Made by a program: the position numbers and the translations under genes. Below, in pieces: positions 1 to 8,230 of a stretch of DNA of 64,000 nucleotides (positions are counted from its first letter, which is position 1; each line of letters opens with the position of its first letter). The notes beneath the pieces are model-generated. The model searched no databases. It was not told where the DNA came from and worked only from the letters and a program-made list of their open reading frames with translations. Source of the DNA: Microbacterium enclense (lineage in GTDB: Bacteria > Actinomycetota > Actinomycetes > Actinomycetales > Microbacteriaceae); assembly GCA_038182865.1 (NCBI GenBank), contig CP116226.1, positions 930,001-994,000 on the forward strand. Reading direction: 5' to 3'.

Positions 1-898
1 TCGCCGCCACGACCACCGCGGGTGCCGAGCCGGCGAGATCGGGGGCGCGCAGCGGCGCGGCCTCGACGGGAACGGCGGCGACGGCTCCGGCGGGCACCGG
101 ACCTCCCGCGCCGCCGCGCTCGGGATGTGGCGCAGGGTCTCCGGCATCCTGCACGTACAACCCCCAGTACCACTGCATGCCCTTCGCGGTCAGCGGCAGA
201 TTCTCGGTGTGCGCGCGATAGCTCGGGCGGTCGAGGTCGGGGGCATCGAGCACGGGGCAGAGCAGCACCTGACACCGGATGCCGGGAACCCGGCCCTCCC
301 GCGAACGCAGGGCGAGGGCGGCGGCGAGGTTGCCCCCGGCGCTGTGGCCCGCAACGCCGAGGAGCGCGGGATCGACCAGCCCGCCGGCTCCCCCGGCCGC
401 GAAACGGAAGGCGCGCTCGAGATCGTCGAGTCCCGCCGGGAACGGATGCTCCGGCGCGAGACGGTAGTCGACGCTGAGCACCTGGGCTCCGGTCGCAGCG
501 GCGAGCGCGCGACACAGGGCGTCGTTGTTGTCGAGATGGCCCGCGACCCATCCGCCGCCGTGGGCGAAGACGAGGGTCCCCCGGTGTGCGGCGCGGGGCC
601 GGTAGAGGCGGAGCGCGAGGCCGTCGGCATCCGTGTCGATCGATTCGACGACCTCATCGTCGGGAAGCCGGACCCACGAGGGGTTCGCCCGCAGCTCGGC
701 GATACGCGCTGTGTCGTCACCGTCGGCATCGGTGGCTCCGGACGGGATCGTTCCCGCTCGCGCGGCGAGACGCGCGAGGTGCGCGCGGACGTGGGGATCG
801 GTGATGGCCGGGTGGACGATGTCGATCGGAAGCTCCTCGGGCGGGCGCGGCCAGACGCAGGCTGCGTGACGATGCCCCGAGCGTAGGACCTCGGATGC
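1..898 (-). CDS. Alpha/beta hydrolase (HSL/esterase-type), partial, 3' end beyond window
   Basis: The minus-strand frame encodes an alpha/beta-hydrolase fold-3 esterase. An oxyanion-hole HGGGWVAG motif lies near 541-565 and the nucleophile motif GHSAGG near 329-350, with a LAPEHPFPAG segment between them, as in hormone-sensitive-lipase-like carboxylesterases. The C-terminal part with the catalytic Asp and His lies left of the window. The start is unclear. The frame is open down from a stop at 926-928 but contains no in-frame ATG, GTG or TTG before the conserved region. A purine-rich GAGGAG (833-838) precedes an ATC codon at 824-826. The coordinate given is therefore the open frame, not a proven start. 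It is transcribed divergently from the gene at 974. Confidence 0.75.
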
Positions 899-924
899 CG
901 ACCGCCCGACCGGGGCGCCGAAGC

Positions 925-940
925 GTTACGCCGCGGAAAC
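925..940. promoter_or_regulatory. GlnR-like box GTTAC-n6-GAAAC
   Basis: GTTACGCCGCGGAAAC matches the actinobacterial GlnR half-box pattern gTnAc-n6-GaAAc exactly. It lies between the esterase and the divergent flavoprotein gene, 34 nt before the latter's ATG. A near-identical copy occurs at 1573-1588. Assignment to GlnR is inference. Confidence 0.4.
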
Positions 941-973
941 ACCGGCGTCTCGCGACCCCCGCACGCTGGGGGC

Positions 974-1471
974 ATGCACTCGCCGGTACAGCGCGCGGCC
1001 GCGATCCTCGCGGCGCAGCGCTTCGTCGTCATCGGGACCGCGGATGCCGAGGGTCCCTGGACCGCGGCCGCGCAGTACCGGCTCCTTCCGCGCGGGATGT
1101 ACGTCGAGTCCGACCGCTCGTCGCGGCACGCCCGGGCGATCGCGGCCTCGGGAGTGGCATCCGGGGTCGTGTTCGACTCGTCGGCCGCGCTCGCCGACGC
1201 GGACGGCGTGCAGCTCGCGTTCTGCGCGCGGGAGGTGGATGCCGACGCCGCGGCGGTGCGGAACGTGCTCTCGACCCGGCTTCCGCGCGACGCCGGCCCC
1301 GCCGCGGAGCTCGACGAGGACGTGGCCGCCGTGCTGGCCGTTCCGACCAAGCGGCTCTACTCCTTCGAGGTCGAGCGAGCGTACGTGTTCGACCGCGACG
1401 CGTGGCGGACCCGCGGCACGGACGCACGGATCGAGATCGACGCGGCGGAGGTGTGGGCGGCGCTGGTGTGA
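974..1471 (+). CDS. Pyridoxamine 5'-phosphate oxidase-like split-barrel flavoprotein
   Basis: 165 aa. The N-terminal half reads as a split-beta-barrel FMN/F420-binding domain (AAAILAAQRFVVIGTADAEG, then a strand with RLLPRGMYVESD and SSRHARAIAASG), typical of small PNPOx-like proteins that bind FMN, F420 or haem. No signal peptide or membrane segment is present, so it is probably cytosolic. The ATG at 974 follows a G-rich stretch (GGGGG) 3-7 nt upstream that can act as a weak ribosome site. Substrate and cofactor cannot be read from sequence. It stands alone, with a GlnR-like motif 34 nt upstream. Confidence 0.75.
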   Translation: MHSPVQRAAAILAAQRFVVIGTADAEGPWTAAAQYRLLPRGMYVESDRSSRHARAIAASGVASGVVFDSSAALADADGVQLAFCAREVDADAAAVRNVLSTRLPRDAGPAAELDEDVAAVLAVPTKRLYSFEVERAYVFDRDAWRTRGTDARIEIDAAEVWAALV

Positions 1472-1572
1472 CGAGGACGGTCGCAGCGGGGCGCACCGCG
1501 TGCTCACGCCGGCGCGCGTCTCGCGCGAACCGCGTGCCGCCGCTGCCCCGCCCGCAAGAGCGCCGCCTGCCC

Positions 1573-1588
1573 GTTACGCCGCCGAAAC
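1573..1588. promoter_or_regulatory. Second GlnR-like box GTTAC-n6-GAAAC
   Basis: GTTACGCCGCCGAAAC differs from the box at 925-940 by one base and ends 77 nt before the SDR start codon. The remaining sequence from 1472 to 1665 shows no gene. Confidence 0.4.
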
Positions 1589-1665
1589 AGCGCCGTCGCG
1601 GGCGCGAGCGGGTCGCCGCGTACGGTGACGCCGAGGGGCGCCGCGGCCCTCAGGAGAGGAGTCCC

Positions 1666-2373
1666 ATGTCTCAGCGCGTCATCGTCACCGGAGGGTCCGG
1701 CGGCATCGGTGCCGCCATCGTCGACCGCTTCCTCGCCGACGGCGCCCGGGTCGTGGTGCTGGATCGGCGCGCGCCGGCGGAGCAATCGGCATCCGCTTTC
1801 GTCGCCGTCGACCTGCGTGACCCGATCGACACCCGCCGTGCGGTCGGCGAGGCGATCGAGACGCTCGGCGGCGTCGATGTGCTCGTCAACTGCGCGGGGA
1901 TCTTCCAGCATGTCCCCCTGCTCGACATCACCGTCGACGACTGGGACCGGGTGCTCGACATCAATGCCCGCGCGACCCTCGTCACGATGCAGGCGGCCGC
2001 ACCCGCGATGCTCGACGCCCGCAGCGGCACGATCATCAACATCGCCAGCATGGCCGCGAAACAGGGCGGCGGGGGCGAGGGACACTACGCCGCGTCGAAG
2101 GCCGCGGTCGTCGCACTGACGCGCGCGGGCGCGCAGGAATGGGGATGCCACGGTGTCACCGTCAACGCGGTGTGCCCCGGCTACGTGCTCACCGAGATGG
2201 GCGCCGACACCCGTTCGGAGGCCGACGTCGCCGCGTGGAGCGCGAAGTCCCCCCTGGGTCGGCTCGGCATCCCCGAGGACGTCGCCGGCGTCACCCACTT
2301 CCTCGCCTCGCCCGCGGGAGGCTACCTGACGGGGCAGGCGATCAACGTCACCGGCGGGATGGTCATGCACTGA
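1666..2373 (+). CDS. Short-chain dehydrogenase/reductase (SDR)
   Basis: 235 aa classical SDR. TGGSGGIG near residues 8-15 binds NAD(P); NCAG and the catalytic Ser (NIAS) and YAASK (Tyr/Lys) follow. The C-terminal half has the usual VNAVCPGYVLTEM and the terminal YLTGQAINVTGG motif. The acidic residue after beta-2 (VVLDRR) suggests NAD rather than NADP (inference). The ATG at 1666 is chosen because GGAGAGGAG lies 6-14 nt upstream and it begins the Rossmann strand directly; a much longer open frame upstream is a GC artefact. Substrate is unknown. Confidence 0.9.
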   Translation: MSQRVIVTGGSGGIGAAIVDRFLADGARVVVLDRRAPAEQSASAFVAVDLRDPIDTRRAVGEAIETLGGVDVLVNCAGIFQHVPLLDITVDDWDRVLDINARATLVTMQAAAPAMLDARSGTIINIASMAAKQGGGGEGHYAASKAAVVALTRAGAQEWGCHGVTVNAVCPGYVLTEMGADTRSEADVAAWSAKSPLGRLGIPEDVAGVTHFLASPAGGYLTGQAINVTGGMVMH

Positions 2374-2415
2374 GCCGGTCCGGCCGTCGGCGTGGACGCG
2401 TGCGCCCTCTGGTGT

Positions 2416-2501
2416 GGGCGAAACTCCTGAGATTCCGGGGCCACCGCCCCCTGCCGCACCCCGGGGAGCCGCCACGCCCCGATTTCTCAGGAGTTTCGCC
2501 C
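2416..2501. repeat. Long inverted repeat (17-bp perfect arms)
   Basis: Arms 2416-2432 and 2485-2501 (GGGCGAAACTCCTGAGA and its complement) are perfect, separated by 52 nt that also contain a smaller CGGGGC/GCCCCG pair. It follows the SDR stop by 43 nt and could form a long hairpin terminating the SDR transcript. There is no T-run. Confidence 0.7.
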
Positions 2502-2618
2502 GGGTCGGGGCGCCGCCCGCACGCGTGTGACCGCGCGTGACGCCCACCGCCGCACGCCGGAGGCCGGTGGTTACGGTGGGGCGAGGCATCCGTCCGCCGT
2601 TTTCGACCTGGAGAGCAC

Positions 2619-2972
2619 ATGTCCGAGTACTTCGACCGCACCGCCGACAAGACCTACACGAAGGTCTACAAGGCCGAGACGCCCGACATCCTCGCCGCGT
2701 TCGCCGCTTTCGATCAGGCCGTGTTCGCCGAAGAGGGACGCGCGATCCCGCTGAAGTACCGCGAGCTCATCGCCCTGGCCGTGGGGATCACCACGCAGTG
2801 CGTGTACTGCATCGACGGGCACTCGCAGAACGCCGTGAAGGCCGGGGCCACCGAGGCCGAGCTCGCCGAGGCGGCGTGGGTCGCCACCGCCATCCGGGCC
2901 GGCGGTGGCTACGCGCACGGGCGCCTCGCCTTCAAGCTCGGCGCGGACGCCCGCCCCGACCACCAGCACTGA
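2619..2972 (+). CDS. Carboxymuconolactone decarboxylase-family (AhpD-like) protein
   Basis: 117 aa, all alpha-helical. It carries the AhpD/CMD signature: a CVYCIDGHS motif (CxxC followed by His) near residues 62-70 and a preceding RELIALAVG helix. Family members act as thiol-based peroxidase partners or decarboxylases. The intact CxxC...H supports a redox-active AhpD-like role (inference). The ATG at 2619 is preceded by GGAGAG. The next gene starts 3 nt after its stop, so the two are probably co-transcribed. Confidence 0.9.
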   Translation: MSEYFDRTADKTYTKVYKAETPDILAAFAAFDQAVFAEEGRAIPLKYRELIALAVGITTQCVYCIDGHSQNAVKAGATEAELAEAAWVATAIRAGGGYAHGRLAFKLGADARPDHQH

Positions 2973-2975
2973 CCC

Positions 2976-4262
2976 GTGCCCGCCGTCTCGGCACTCGAGG
3001 CCGAAGCCCTCGAGTTCGTCCGCGCTCTGATCCGCATCGACAGCGTCAACACGGGCGACGCGGCGACCATCGGCGACGGCGAGACACGCGCGGCGCTGTT
3101 CGTGCAGGCGCAGCTCGAGGAGGTCGGCTACGAGACGACCCTCGTCGAACCCGTTCCGGGCCGCGCCAGCGTGATCGCGCGGCTGGCGGGGTCGGATCCG
3201 GATGCCGGTGCCCTCGTCGCCCACGCCCACCTCGACGTCGTGCCGGTCGAGGTCGAGAACTGGACGTACCCGCCCTTCGGCGCGGAGATCCACGACGGCC
3301 TCCTGTACGGCCGCGGGGCTGTGGACATGAAGGACTTCGCGGGGATGCTGCTCGCGGTCGCCCGGGCCTTTCGCCGGGAGGGGATCGTGCCGCGGCGCGA
3401 CCTCATCTTCGCGTTCTTCGCCGACGAGGAGGCCGGGGGCGTCTGGGGCGCGCGATGGATCGTCCGCAACCGTCCCGAGCTGTTCGCCGGTGCGACCGAG
3501 GCGATCAGCGAGGTCGGCGGCTTCTCGCTTCCCCTGCCGGGCGACCGTCGCGCGTATCTCGTCGCGACCGCGGAGAAGGGCGTGACCTCCGCGACCCTGA
3601 CGGCCCGCGGCCACGCCGCCCACGGCTCACGGCCCACCGCCGACAACGCCGTGGTGCGGCTCGCCCGGGCGGTCGTCGCGATCGGCGAGCACCGCTTCCC
3701 CGAGGTGCGCACGGCGACGCTCGAGCGGTTCCTCGACGTCTACGCGCGGGCGGGCGGCGATGTCGACGACCTCGGATTCGCGGCCTCCCTGCTCGACGCG
3801 GGGAGGCGCCACACCGTCTCCCCCACCGTGCTCGACGCGGGCGGCAAGACGAACGTCATCCCCTCGTCGGCATCCGCTCGTCTCGACATCCGCATGCTGC
3901 CGGGAGACGACGCGACGCTCCGCGCCGAGCTCGAAGCCCTCGTCGGCCCCGACGTCGAGATCGCGTGGGACCGGGCCGTCCCGGCGATCGAGGCGCCCGT
4001 CGACGCACCGCTGGTGGGTGTACTCCAGGATGCCGTGACCGCCGAGGATCCTGACGGGACCGTGGTGCCGTACCTTCTCCCGGCCAGCACCGACAACAAG
4101 CATCTCTCCGCGCTCGGCATCCGCGGCTACGGCTTCGTGCCCCTGCGCGTGCCCGCCGATTTCGACGTGTTCGGGCAGTTCCACGCGGCCGACGAATGCG
4201 TTCCGGTCGAGGCCCTGTACTTCGGCACGCGGGTGACCGCGCGGGTGCTGCGCGAGGCGTGA
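2976..4262 (+). CDS. M20-family metallopeptidase (ArgE/DapE/ACY1-like)
   Basis: 428 aa. Di-zinc M20 motifs are all visible: AHAHLDVVP (first His/Asp), YGRGAVDMK (bridging Asp), ADEEAGG (catalytic Glu and metal Glu), and a C-terminal FHAADE His. The lid/dimerisation domain lies about residues 190-320 with its GHAAHGSRP motif. These enzymes hydrolyse N-acyl amino acids, dipeptides or carbamates; specificity cannot be fixed here. The GTG at 2976 is chosen because it starts 3 nt after the upstream stop and directly precedes the conserved LEAEALEFVRALI helix. It is probably cytosolic. Confidence 0.9.
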   Translation: MPAVSALEAEALEFVRALIRIDSVNTGDAATIGDGETRAALFVQAQLEEVGYETTLVEPVPGRASVIARLAGSDPDAGALVAHAHLDVVPVEVENWTYPPFGAEIHDGLLYGRGAVDMKDFAGMLLAVARAFRREGIVPRRDLIFAFFADEEAGGVWGARWIVRNRPELFAGATEAISEVGGFSLPLPGDRRAYLVATAEKGVTSATLTARGHAAHGSRPTADNAVVRLARAVVAIGEHRFPEVRTATLERFLDVYARAGGDVDDLGFAASLLDAGRRHTVSPTVLDAGGKTNVIPSSASARLDIRMLPGDDATLRAELEALVGPDVEIAWDRAVPAIEAPVDAPLVGVLQDAVTAEDPDGTVVPYLLPASTDNKHLSALGIRGYGFVPLRVPADFDVFGQFHAADECVPVEALYFGTRVTARVLREA

Positions 4263-4286
4263 GCCGGCTCTCAGCACGAGGTGACT

Positions 4287-4339
4287 GAGCTCGTCGAAGC
4301 CCCCGGATGCACCCGCGCACCGGTCCCTTCGACGAGCTC
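4287..4339. repeat. Inverted repeat with GAGCTCGTCGAAG arms
   Basis: Perfect 13-bp arms at 4287-4299 and 4327-4339 lie just after the M20 peptidase stop. The arm sequence matches that of the repeat at 6382-6444 apart from one or two bases, so they form one dispersed family. It is possibly a terminator of the M20 transcript. Confidence 0.65.
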
Positions 4340-4383
4340 GGCATGCGTCGGGGCGGGGTAGCGCCCGTGGCTTCGCACCACCA

Positions 4384-4443
4384 GCGTGTTACCCCGCGTG
4401 GCGATGCGTTGCGCGGCGTGGCGGAGCGTTGCGACGTGTGAAA
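4384..4443. repeat. Three 20-bp imperfect direct repeats upstream of amino acid ABC operon
   Basis: Units start at 4384, 4404 and 4424. Each carries GCGTG/GCGTT followed by TAC or TGC at the same offset, and the first two end in GCGTGGCG. They lie 87-146 nt upstream of the permease ATG, a place where a multimeric activator or repressor could bind (inference). Confidence 0.45.
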
Positions 4444-4529
4444 CGGCGCCTCGCCGACCGCCCGACCCCGACATAGCGTTTCGGTCACCCACCGGCCCGC
4501 GCCGGTCCGGAGTCCGAGGAGCATGTCAG

Positions 4530-5567
4530 ATGACCACCACCGTGCCGGCGCCCGCCGCCTCGCCGCAGACCGCCGAGAAGGTCGACCTCGGCACCATCGC
4601 CGTCGTCCCCACCCGCCACTGGTGGCGGTGGATCCTCAGTGCCCTGCTGCTGTTCGTCGTCGCGCAGTTCGCCTGGAGTCTCGTCACCAACGACCGCTAC
4701 ATGTGGGGCACGTTCGCGCAGTACTTCTTCTCGGAACCCGTGCTCATCGGTATCGGATACACCCTCGGGCTCACCGCCATCTCGGCGATCGTGGGCTTCG
4801 TGCTGGGCACGCTGCTGGCGCTCGGCCGCCTGTCGTCGTCGCCGCTGGCGAGCTCGGCAGCGTGGGGCTACATCTGGTTCTTCCGCTCCGTGCCGCTCGT
4901 GGTGCAGATCATCGTCTGGTACAACCTCGGCTACCTGTATCCGACCCTGGGCCTGGGCACCCCGTTCACGACCGACTTCTGGATCGTGGAGTTCCCCACC
5001 GTCCAGCTGATCAGCGCGTTCGCCGCGGCGATCCTGGGCCTCGGCCTCCATCAGGCCGCCTACTCGGCGGAGATCATCCGTGGAGGCCTCGTCTCGGTCG
5101 ACCCCGGCCAGCACGAGGCGGCGGCGGCCCTCGGCATCCCGGCGTCACGCCGCCTGTTCCGCATCATCCTGCCGCAGGCGATGCGCTCGATCGTGCCGAA
5201 CGCCACCAACGAGGTCATCGGCCTCGTCAAGGGCGCGTCGGTCGTGTTCGTCATCGCGATCCCCGAGCTGTTCTACGCCGTGCAGGTCATCTACAACCGC
5301 AACAGCCGCGTGATCCCGCTGCTGCTGGTCGCCGTGGTCTGGTACACCCTGATCACGACGATCCTGAGCATCGCGCAGTACTACATCGAACGGCACTACG
5401 CCCGGGGATCCGCGCGGGCCTTGCCCCCGACGCCGGTGCAGCGGGCACGACGGTGGGTGAGGACGCAGTGGGCGCGTCTCGGCGACGCACCACCGGGAGG
5501 GACGGATGCCGGGGGCCCGGCATCCATCGCCGACGACACCGCCGCGACGAAGGGGGCCCGAGCATGA
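4530..5567 (+). CDS. Polar amino acid ABC transporter permease (HisM/GlnP type)
   Basis: 345 aa. A first membrane segment near residues 30-50 is followed by the MetI-like permease domain, with the GIGYTLGLTAISAIVGFVLG segment that starts His/Glu/Gln-class permeases. The EAA loop (EAAAALGIPASRRLFRIILPQA) contacts the ATPase. Long hydrophilic tails are present at both ends. The ATG at 4530 is preceded by GAGGAG about 10 nt upstream; an out-of-frame ATG at 4523 also lies there. Its stop overlaps the ATPase start by 4 nt. Together with the next two genes it forms a polar amino acid importer; the exact substrate is not decidable. Confidence 0.92.
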   Translation: MTTTVPAPAASPQTAEKVDLGTIAVVPTRHWWRWILSALLLFVVAQFAWSLVTNDRYMWGTFAQYFFSEPVLIGIGYTLGLTAISAIVGFVLGTLLALGRLSSSPLASSAAWGYIWFFRSVPLVVQIIVWYNLGYLYPTLGLGTPFTTDFWIVEFPTVQLISAFAAAILGLGLHQAAYSAEIIRGGLVSVDPGQHEAAAALGIPASRRLFRIILPQAMRSIVPNATNEVIGLVKGASVVFVIAIPELFYAVQVIYNRNSRVIPLLLVAVVWYTLITTILSIAQYYIERHYARGSARALPPTPVQRARRWVRTQWARLGDAPPGGTDAGGPASIADDTAATKGARA

Positions 5568-6346
5568 CCGCCGTCACCGCCACCCGCGGGCTGGTCGAGA
5601 TCCACAACGTCCACAAGTCGTTCCACGGCGTCGAGGTGCTCTCGGGCATCGACCTGACGGTGGAGCCCGGAGAAGTCGTCGCTCTTCTCGGGCCGAGCGG
5701 GTCGGGCAAATCGACGCTGCTGCGCACGATCAACCACCTCGAGACCGTGGATGCCGGTTCGGTCACGGTCGACGGCGAGTTCATCGGCTACGAGCTGCGC
5801 CACGGCAGGCTCCACGAGTTGCGCGAGCGCGAGATCCTGCGGCGGCGGACGCAGGTCGGCATCGTGTTCCAGAACTTCCATCTCTTCCCGCACCTGACGG
5901 CGCTCGAGAACATCACCGAGGCGCCGCTCGCCCTCAAGCGCGTCACCAAGGAGGCGGCGCGCGAGCAGGCCGTCGCGCTTCTCGAGCGCGTCGGGCTCGC
6001 CGAGAAGGCGGACGCCTACCCTCGGCAGCTCTCCGGCGGCCAGCAGCAGCGCGTCGCCATCGCCCGCGCACTCGCGCTGAAGCCGCAGGTGCTGTTGTTC
6101 GACGAGCCGACGAGCGCCCTCGACCCCGAGCTCGTCGGCGAAGTGCTCGACGTGATCCGCGACCTCGCGCGCAGCGGCACGACGCTCGTGATCGTCACGC
6201 ACGAGATCGGATTCGCCCGCGAAGTGGCCGATCGCGTCGTGTTCCTCGACCAGGGACGCATCGTCGAGCAGGGGACGCCAGACGAGGTGTTGAGCCGACC
6301 GCAGCATCCGCGCACCAGGGAGTTCCTCGCGAAGGTGCTCGGCTGA
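5564..6346 (+). CDS. Polar amino acid ABC transporter ATP-binding protein
   Basis: 260 aa, single nucleotide-binding domain of the GlnQ/HisP class. Walker A is GPSGSGKST (residues 43-51), the signature is LSGGQQQR, Walker B is VLLFDEPTSALDP, and the switch His is in IVTHEIGFAREVADR. The insertion before the Q-loop (YELRHGRLHELREREILRRR) resembles that of other actinobacterial members. The start overlaps the permease stop (ATGA). It is cytosolic and works with the permease at 4530 and binding protein at 6509. Confidence 0.95.
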   Translation: MTAVTATRGLVEIHNVHKSFHGVEVLSGIDLTVEPGEVVALLGPSGSGKSTLLRTINHLETVDAGSVTVDGEFIGYELRHGRLHELREREILRRRTQVGIVFQNFHLFPHLTALENITEAPLALKRVTKEAAREQAVALLERVGLAEKADAYPRQLSGGQQQRVAIARALALKPQVLLFDEPTSALDPELVGEVLDVIRDLARSGTTLVIVTHEIGFAREVADRVVFLDQGRIVEQGTPDEVLSRPQHPRTREFLAKVLG

Positions 6347-6381
6347 CACCCCGGCTCCGACACGCGCCCCGCGCCCGGTGG

Positions 6382-6444
6382 CTTCGACAGGCTCCGCCAC
6401 CTCCCCCACAACCCGCGCAGCACAGGTCCCTGAGCCCGTCGAAG
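6382..6444. repeat. Inverted repeat with CTTCGACAGGCTC arms
   Basis: Arms 6382-6394 and 6432-6444 are complementary except for one position. It is the same family as 4287-4339. It lies between the ATPase gene and the binding-protein gene, where a hairpin could set different expression levels of transporter and binding protein (inference). Confidence 0.6.
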
Positions 6445-6508
6445 GAACCGGAACCCCCGCGACGCGTCCCGTCGTCGCAGCATCCCCACCCTCACAAGGA
6501 GACACAGC

Positions 6509-7489
6509 ATGGCACTCAGTAAGAAGCAGGGCATCGCGATCGGCGTGATCGCCGCGGCGGTCGTCGCCGTCGTCGGCGTCGGCGTGGCGATCGGCGTGAA
6601 CCGTCCGGCCGAGGCGGTCGCCGCCCCCGAGCCCTCGGCATCCGCCTCCACCGGCGAGATCGAGTGGGTCCACACCGACGCCATCCCCGACGCGGTCGCG
6701 GCCTTGAAGGCCAGCGGCTTCCAGCCGATCGAGCCGGGCAAGCTCACCGTCGCTGTCGGCGCGTTCGTCCCGCCGCTCAGCTACGTGCCCGACGGCGAGA
6801 CCCTTCCCGCCGGGACGGAGCCGAACGTCGGCTCGCTCATCGCCGAGGGTCTGGGCCTGGAGTACAACCCGGTCGTGGTGGCGTGGGCGGACTGGCCCCT
6901 CGGCATCCAGTCGGGCAAGTACGACCTCATCACCTCGAACGTCACCGTGACCGAGGAACGCAAGGAGCTGTACGACTTCGCTAGCTATCGGCAGGACCTG
7001 CTCGGCTTCTACGTGCGCTCCGACAGCCCGATCTCGACCATCGAGAAGGCCGATGACATCTCGGGCCTGAAGGTGGTCGTCGGCTCCGGCACCAATCAGG
7101 AGAAGGTGCTGCTGAGCTGGAACGACGAGCTCACCGCCGCCGGCAAGGCTCCCGCGGAGCTGCAGTACTACGACGACAACGCCGCGGCGACGCTCGCTCT
7201 GCAGTCGGGTCGCGCCGACGCCACCTTCGGCCCCAACGCCACCTCGGCGTGGGCGGCGAAGGAGACGGGCGAGACCAAGCTCGTCGGCATCGTCCCCGGC
7301 GGCTGGCCGCTGCAGGCCGACATCGCGGCCGGCACGAAGAAGGGCAACGGCCTCATCGAACCCGTCGAGATCGCGCTCAACGAGCTCATCCGGAATGGAA
7401 AGTACGCCGAGGTGTTGAAGGTGTGGAATCTCGAGTCCGAAGGCATCGAGACCTCGCAGATCAACCCGCCCGGACTGCCGAAGTCCTGA
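6509..7489 (+). CDS. Polar amino acid ABC transporter substrate-binding protein (family 3)
   Basis: 326 aa. An N-terminal hydrophobic stretch (about residues 9-30) follows a KK charged start. No lipobox Cys is visible, so it is probably held by an uncleaved signal anchor or released after cleavage, which is unusual for a Gram-positive binding protein. The mature part matches bacterial SBP family 3: GKLTVAVGAFVPPLSY, SGKYDLITSNVTVTEERKELYDFA, GLKVVVGSGTNQEKVL and SGRADATFGPN. AAGGAGA precedes the ATG. It is the extracytoplasmic receptor of the transporter encoded just upstream. Confidence 0.92.
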   Translation: MALSKKQGIAIGVIAAAVVAVVGVGVAIGVNRPAEAVAAPEPSASASTGEIEWVHTDAIPDAVAALKASGFQPIEPGKLTVAVGAFVPPLSYVPDGETLPAGTEPNVGSLIAEGLGLEYNPVVVAWADWPLGIQSGKYDLITSNVTVTEERKELYDFASYRQDLLGFYVRSDSPISTIEKADDISGLKVVVGSGTNQEKVLLSWNDELTAAGKAPAELQYYDDNAAATLALQSGRADATFGPNATSAWAAKETGETKLVGIVPGGWPLQADIAAGTKKGNGLIEPVEIALNELIRNGKYAEVLKVWNLESEGIETSQINPPGLPKS

Positions 7490-7496
7490 CCTCGCG

Positions 7497-7526
7497 CGCG
7501 GCCCGGTCCTGCGGGGCCGGGCCGCG
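7497..7526 (+). terminator. GC-rich hairpin after amino acid transporter operon
   Basis: A perfect 10-bp stem (7497-7506 with 7517-7526, CGCGGCCCGG) and a 10-nt loop begin 8 nt after the binding-protein stop. There is no strong T-tract, as is common in high-GC actinobacteria. Confidence 0.7.
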
Positions 7527-7540
7527 TCGTCCCTGATCGA

Positions 7541-8089
7541 ATGGATGCCATGACCACCTCGCTCGCCCCCGACCAGCCGCCGCGCTCCGACGACGCCCTG
7601 ACCATCCGTCCGGTGGCCCCGGACGAGTACGCCGATGCCGGCCGGGTCACCGCCGAGGCCTATCGCACCAGCTACGAGGGTCTGACGGATGGCTATCTCG
7701 CGTCGCTCGCCGACGTGGAAGGCCGCGTCGCCCAGGGCGAGGTGTGGGTGGCCCTCGACGGCGACGAGATCGTCGGCACCGTGTGGGTTCCCCGCCCGGG
7801 CGAGCGCCTGTCACCGCTGGCCCGCGAAGGAGAGCTGGACTTCCGGCAGTTGGCCGTCGCGCCCGCGGCCCGCGGGCGCGGGGTCGGAGCCGCCCTCACC
7901 CGCCACGTGATCGCCCTCGCGCGCGAGCGCGGCGCGCGGCGTGTCGTCATGAACAGCGGGTCCGAGATGCTCGGCGCGCACGCGCTGTACCTCAAGCTCG
8001 GTTTCCGGCGGCTGACCGACCGCGAGCAGCCCGTCGAGGTGGAGCCGGGGCGGTTCCTCGACCTGCGGGCCTTCGCGTACGACCTCTGA
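7541..8089 (+). CDS. GNAT-family N-acetyltransferase
   Basis: 182 aa (173 if the second ATG at 7550 is used). The GNAT fold is clear: TIRPVAPDEYADAGRV start, acceptor-side beta strands, motif A FRQLAVAPAARGRGVGAALTRH (acetyl-CoA pyrophosphate loop RGRGVG), and motif B ALYLKLGFRRL. The acceptor substrate is unknown. It follows the transporter terminator and converges on the NAD(P)H-hydrate dehydratase gene. Positions 8090-8230 contain no recognisable gene. Confidence 0.9.
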   Translation: MDAMTTSLAPDQPPRSDDALTIRPVAPDEYADAGRVTAEAYRTSYEGLTDGYLASLADVEGRVAQGEVWVALDGDEIVGTVWVPRPGERLSPLAREGELDFRQLAVAPAARGRGVGAALTRHVIALARERGARRVVMNSGSEMLGAHALYLKLGFRRLTDREQPVEVEPGRFLDLRAFAYDL

Positions 8090-8230
8090 CCGAGAGCGTC
8101 GCCGTCACCGCCGCACCGAAGGGCCCCGACCTGATCCTCGCCGTGCGCGCATCACCCCGGCGGCTTCCGACCCGGCGCGCGAACGGCGGAGCCGGCGCCC
8201 GGAGCGGGGCGGGTCGAAGCGCAAGGGAAG

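Noticed and set aside
895..1665. N-terminal extension of the SDR protein
   Set aside because: The frame is open upstream but Arg-rich and overlaps the PNPOx-like gene; a strong ribosome site precedes ATG 1666.
4523..6346. 607-codon plus ORF starting at an ATG beside the ribosome site
   Set aside because: It is out of frame with the permease, Arg-rich, and becomes the ATPase frame only after 5564, where a proper ATGA-coupled start exists.
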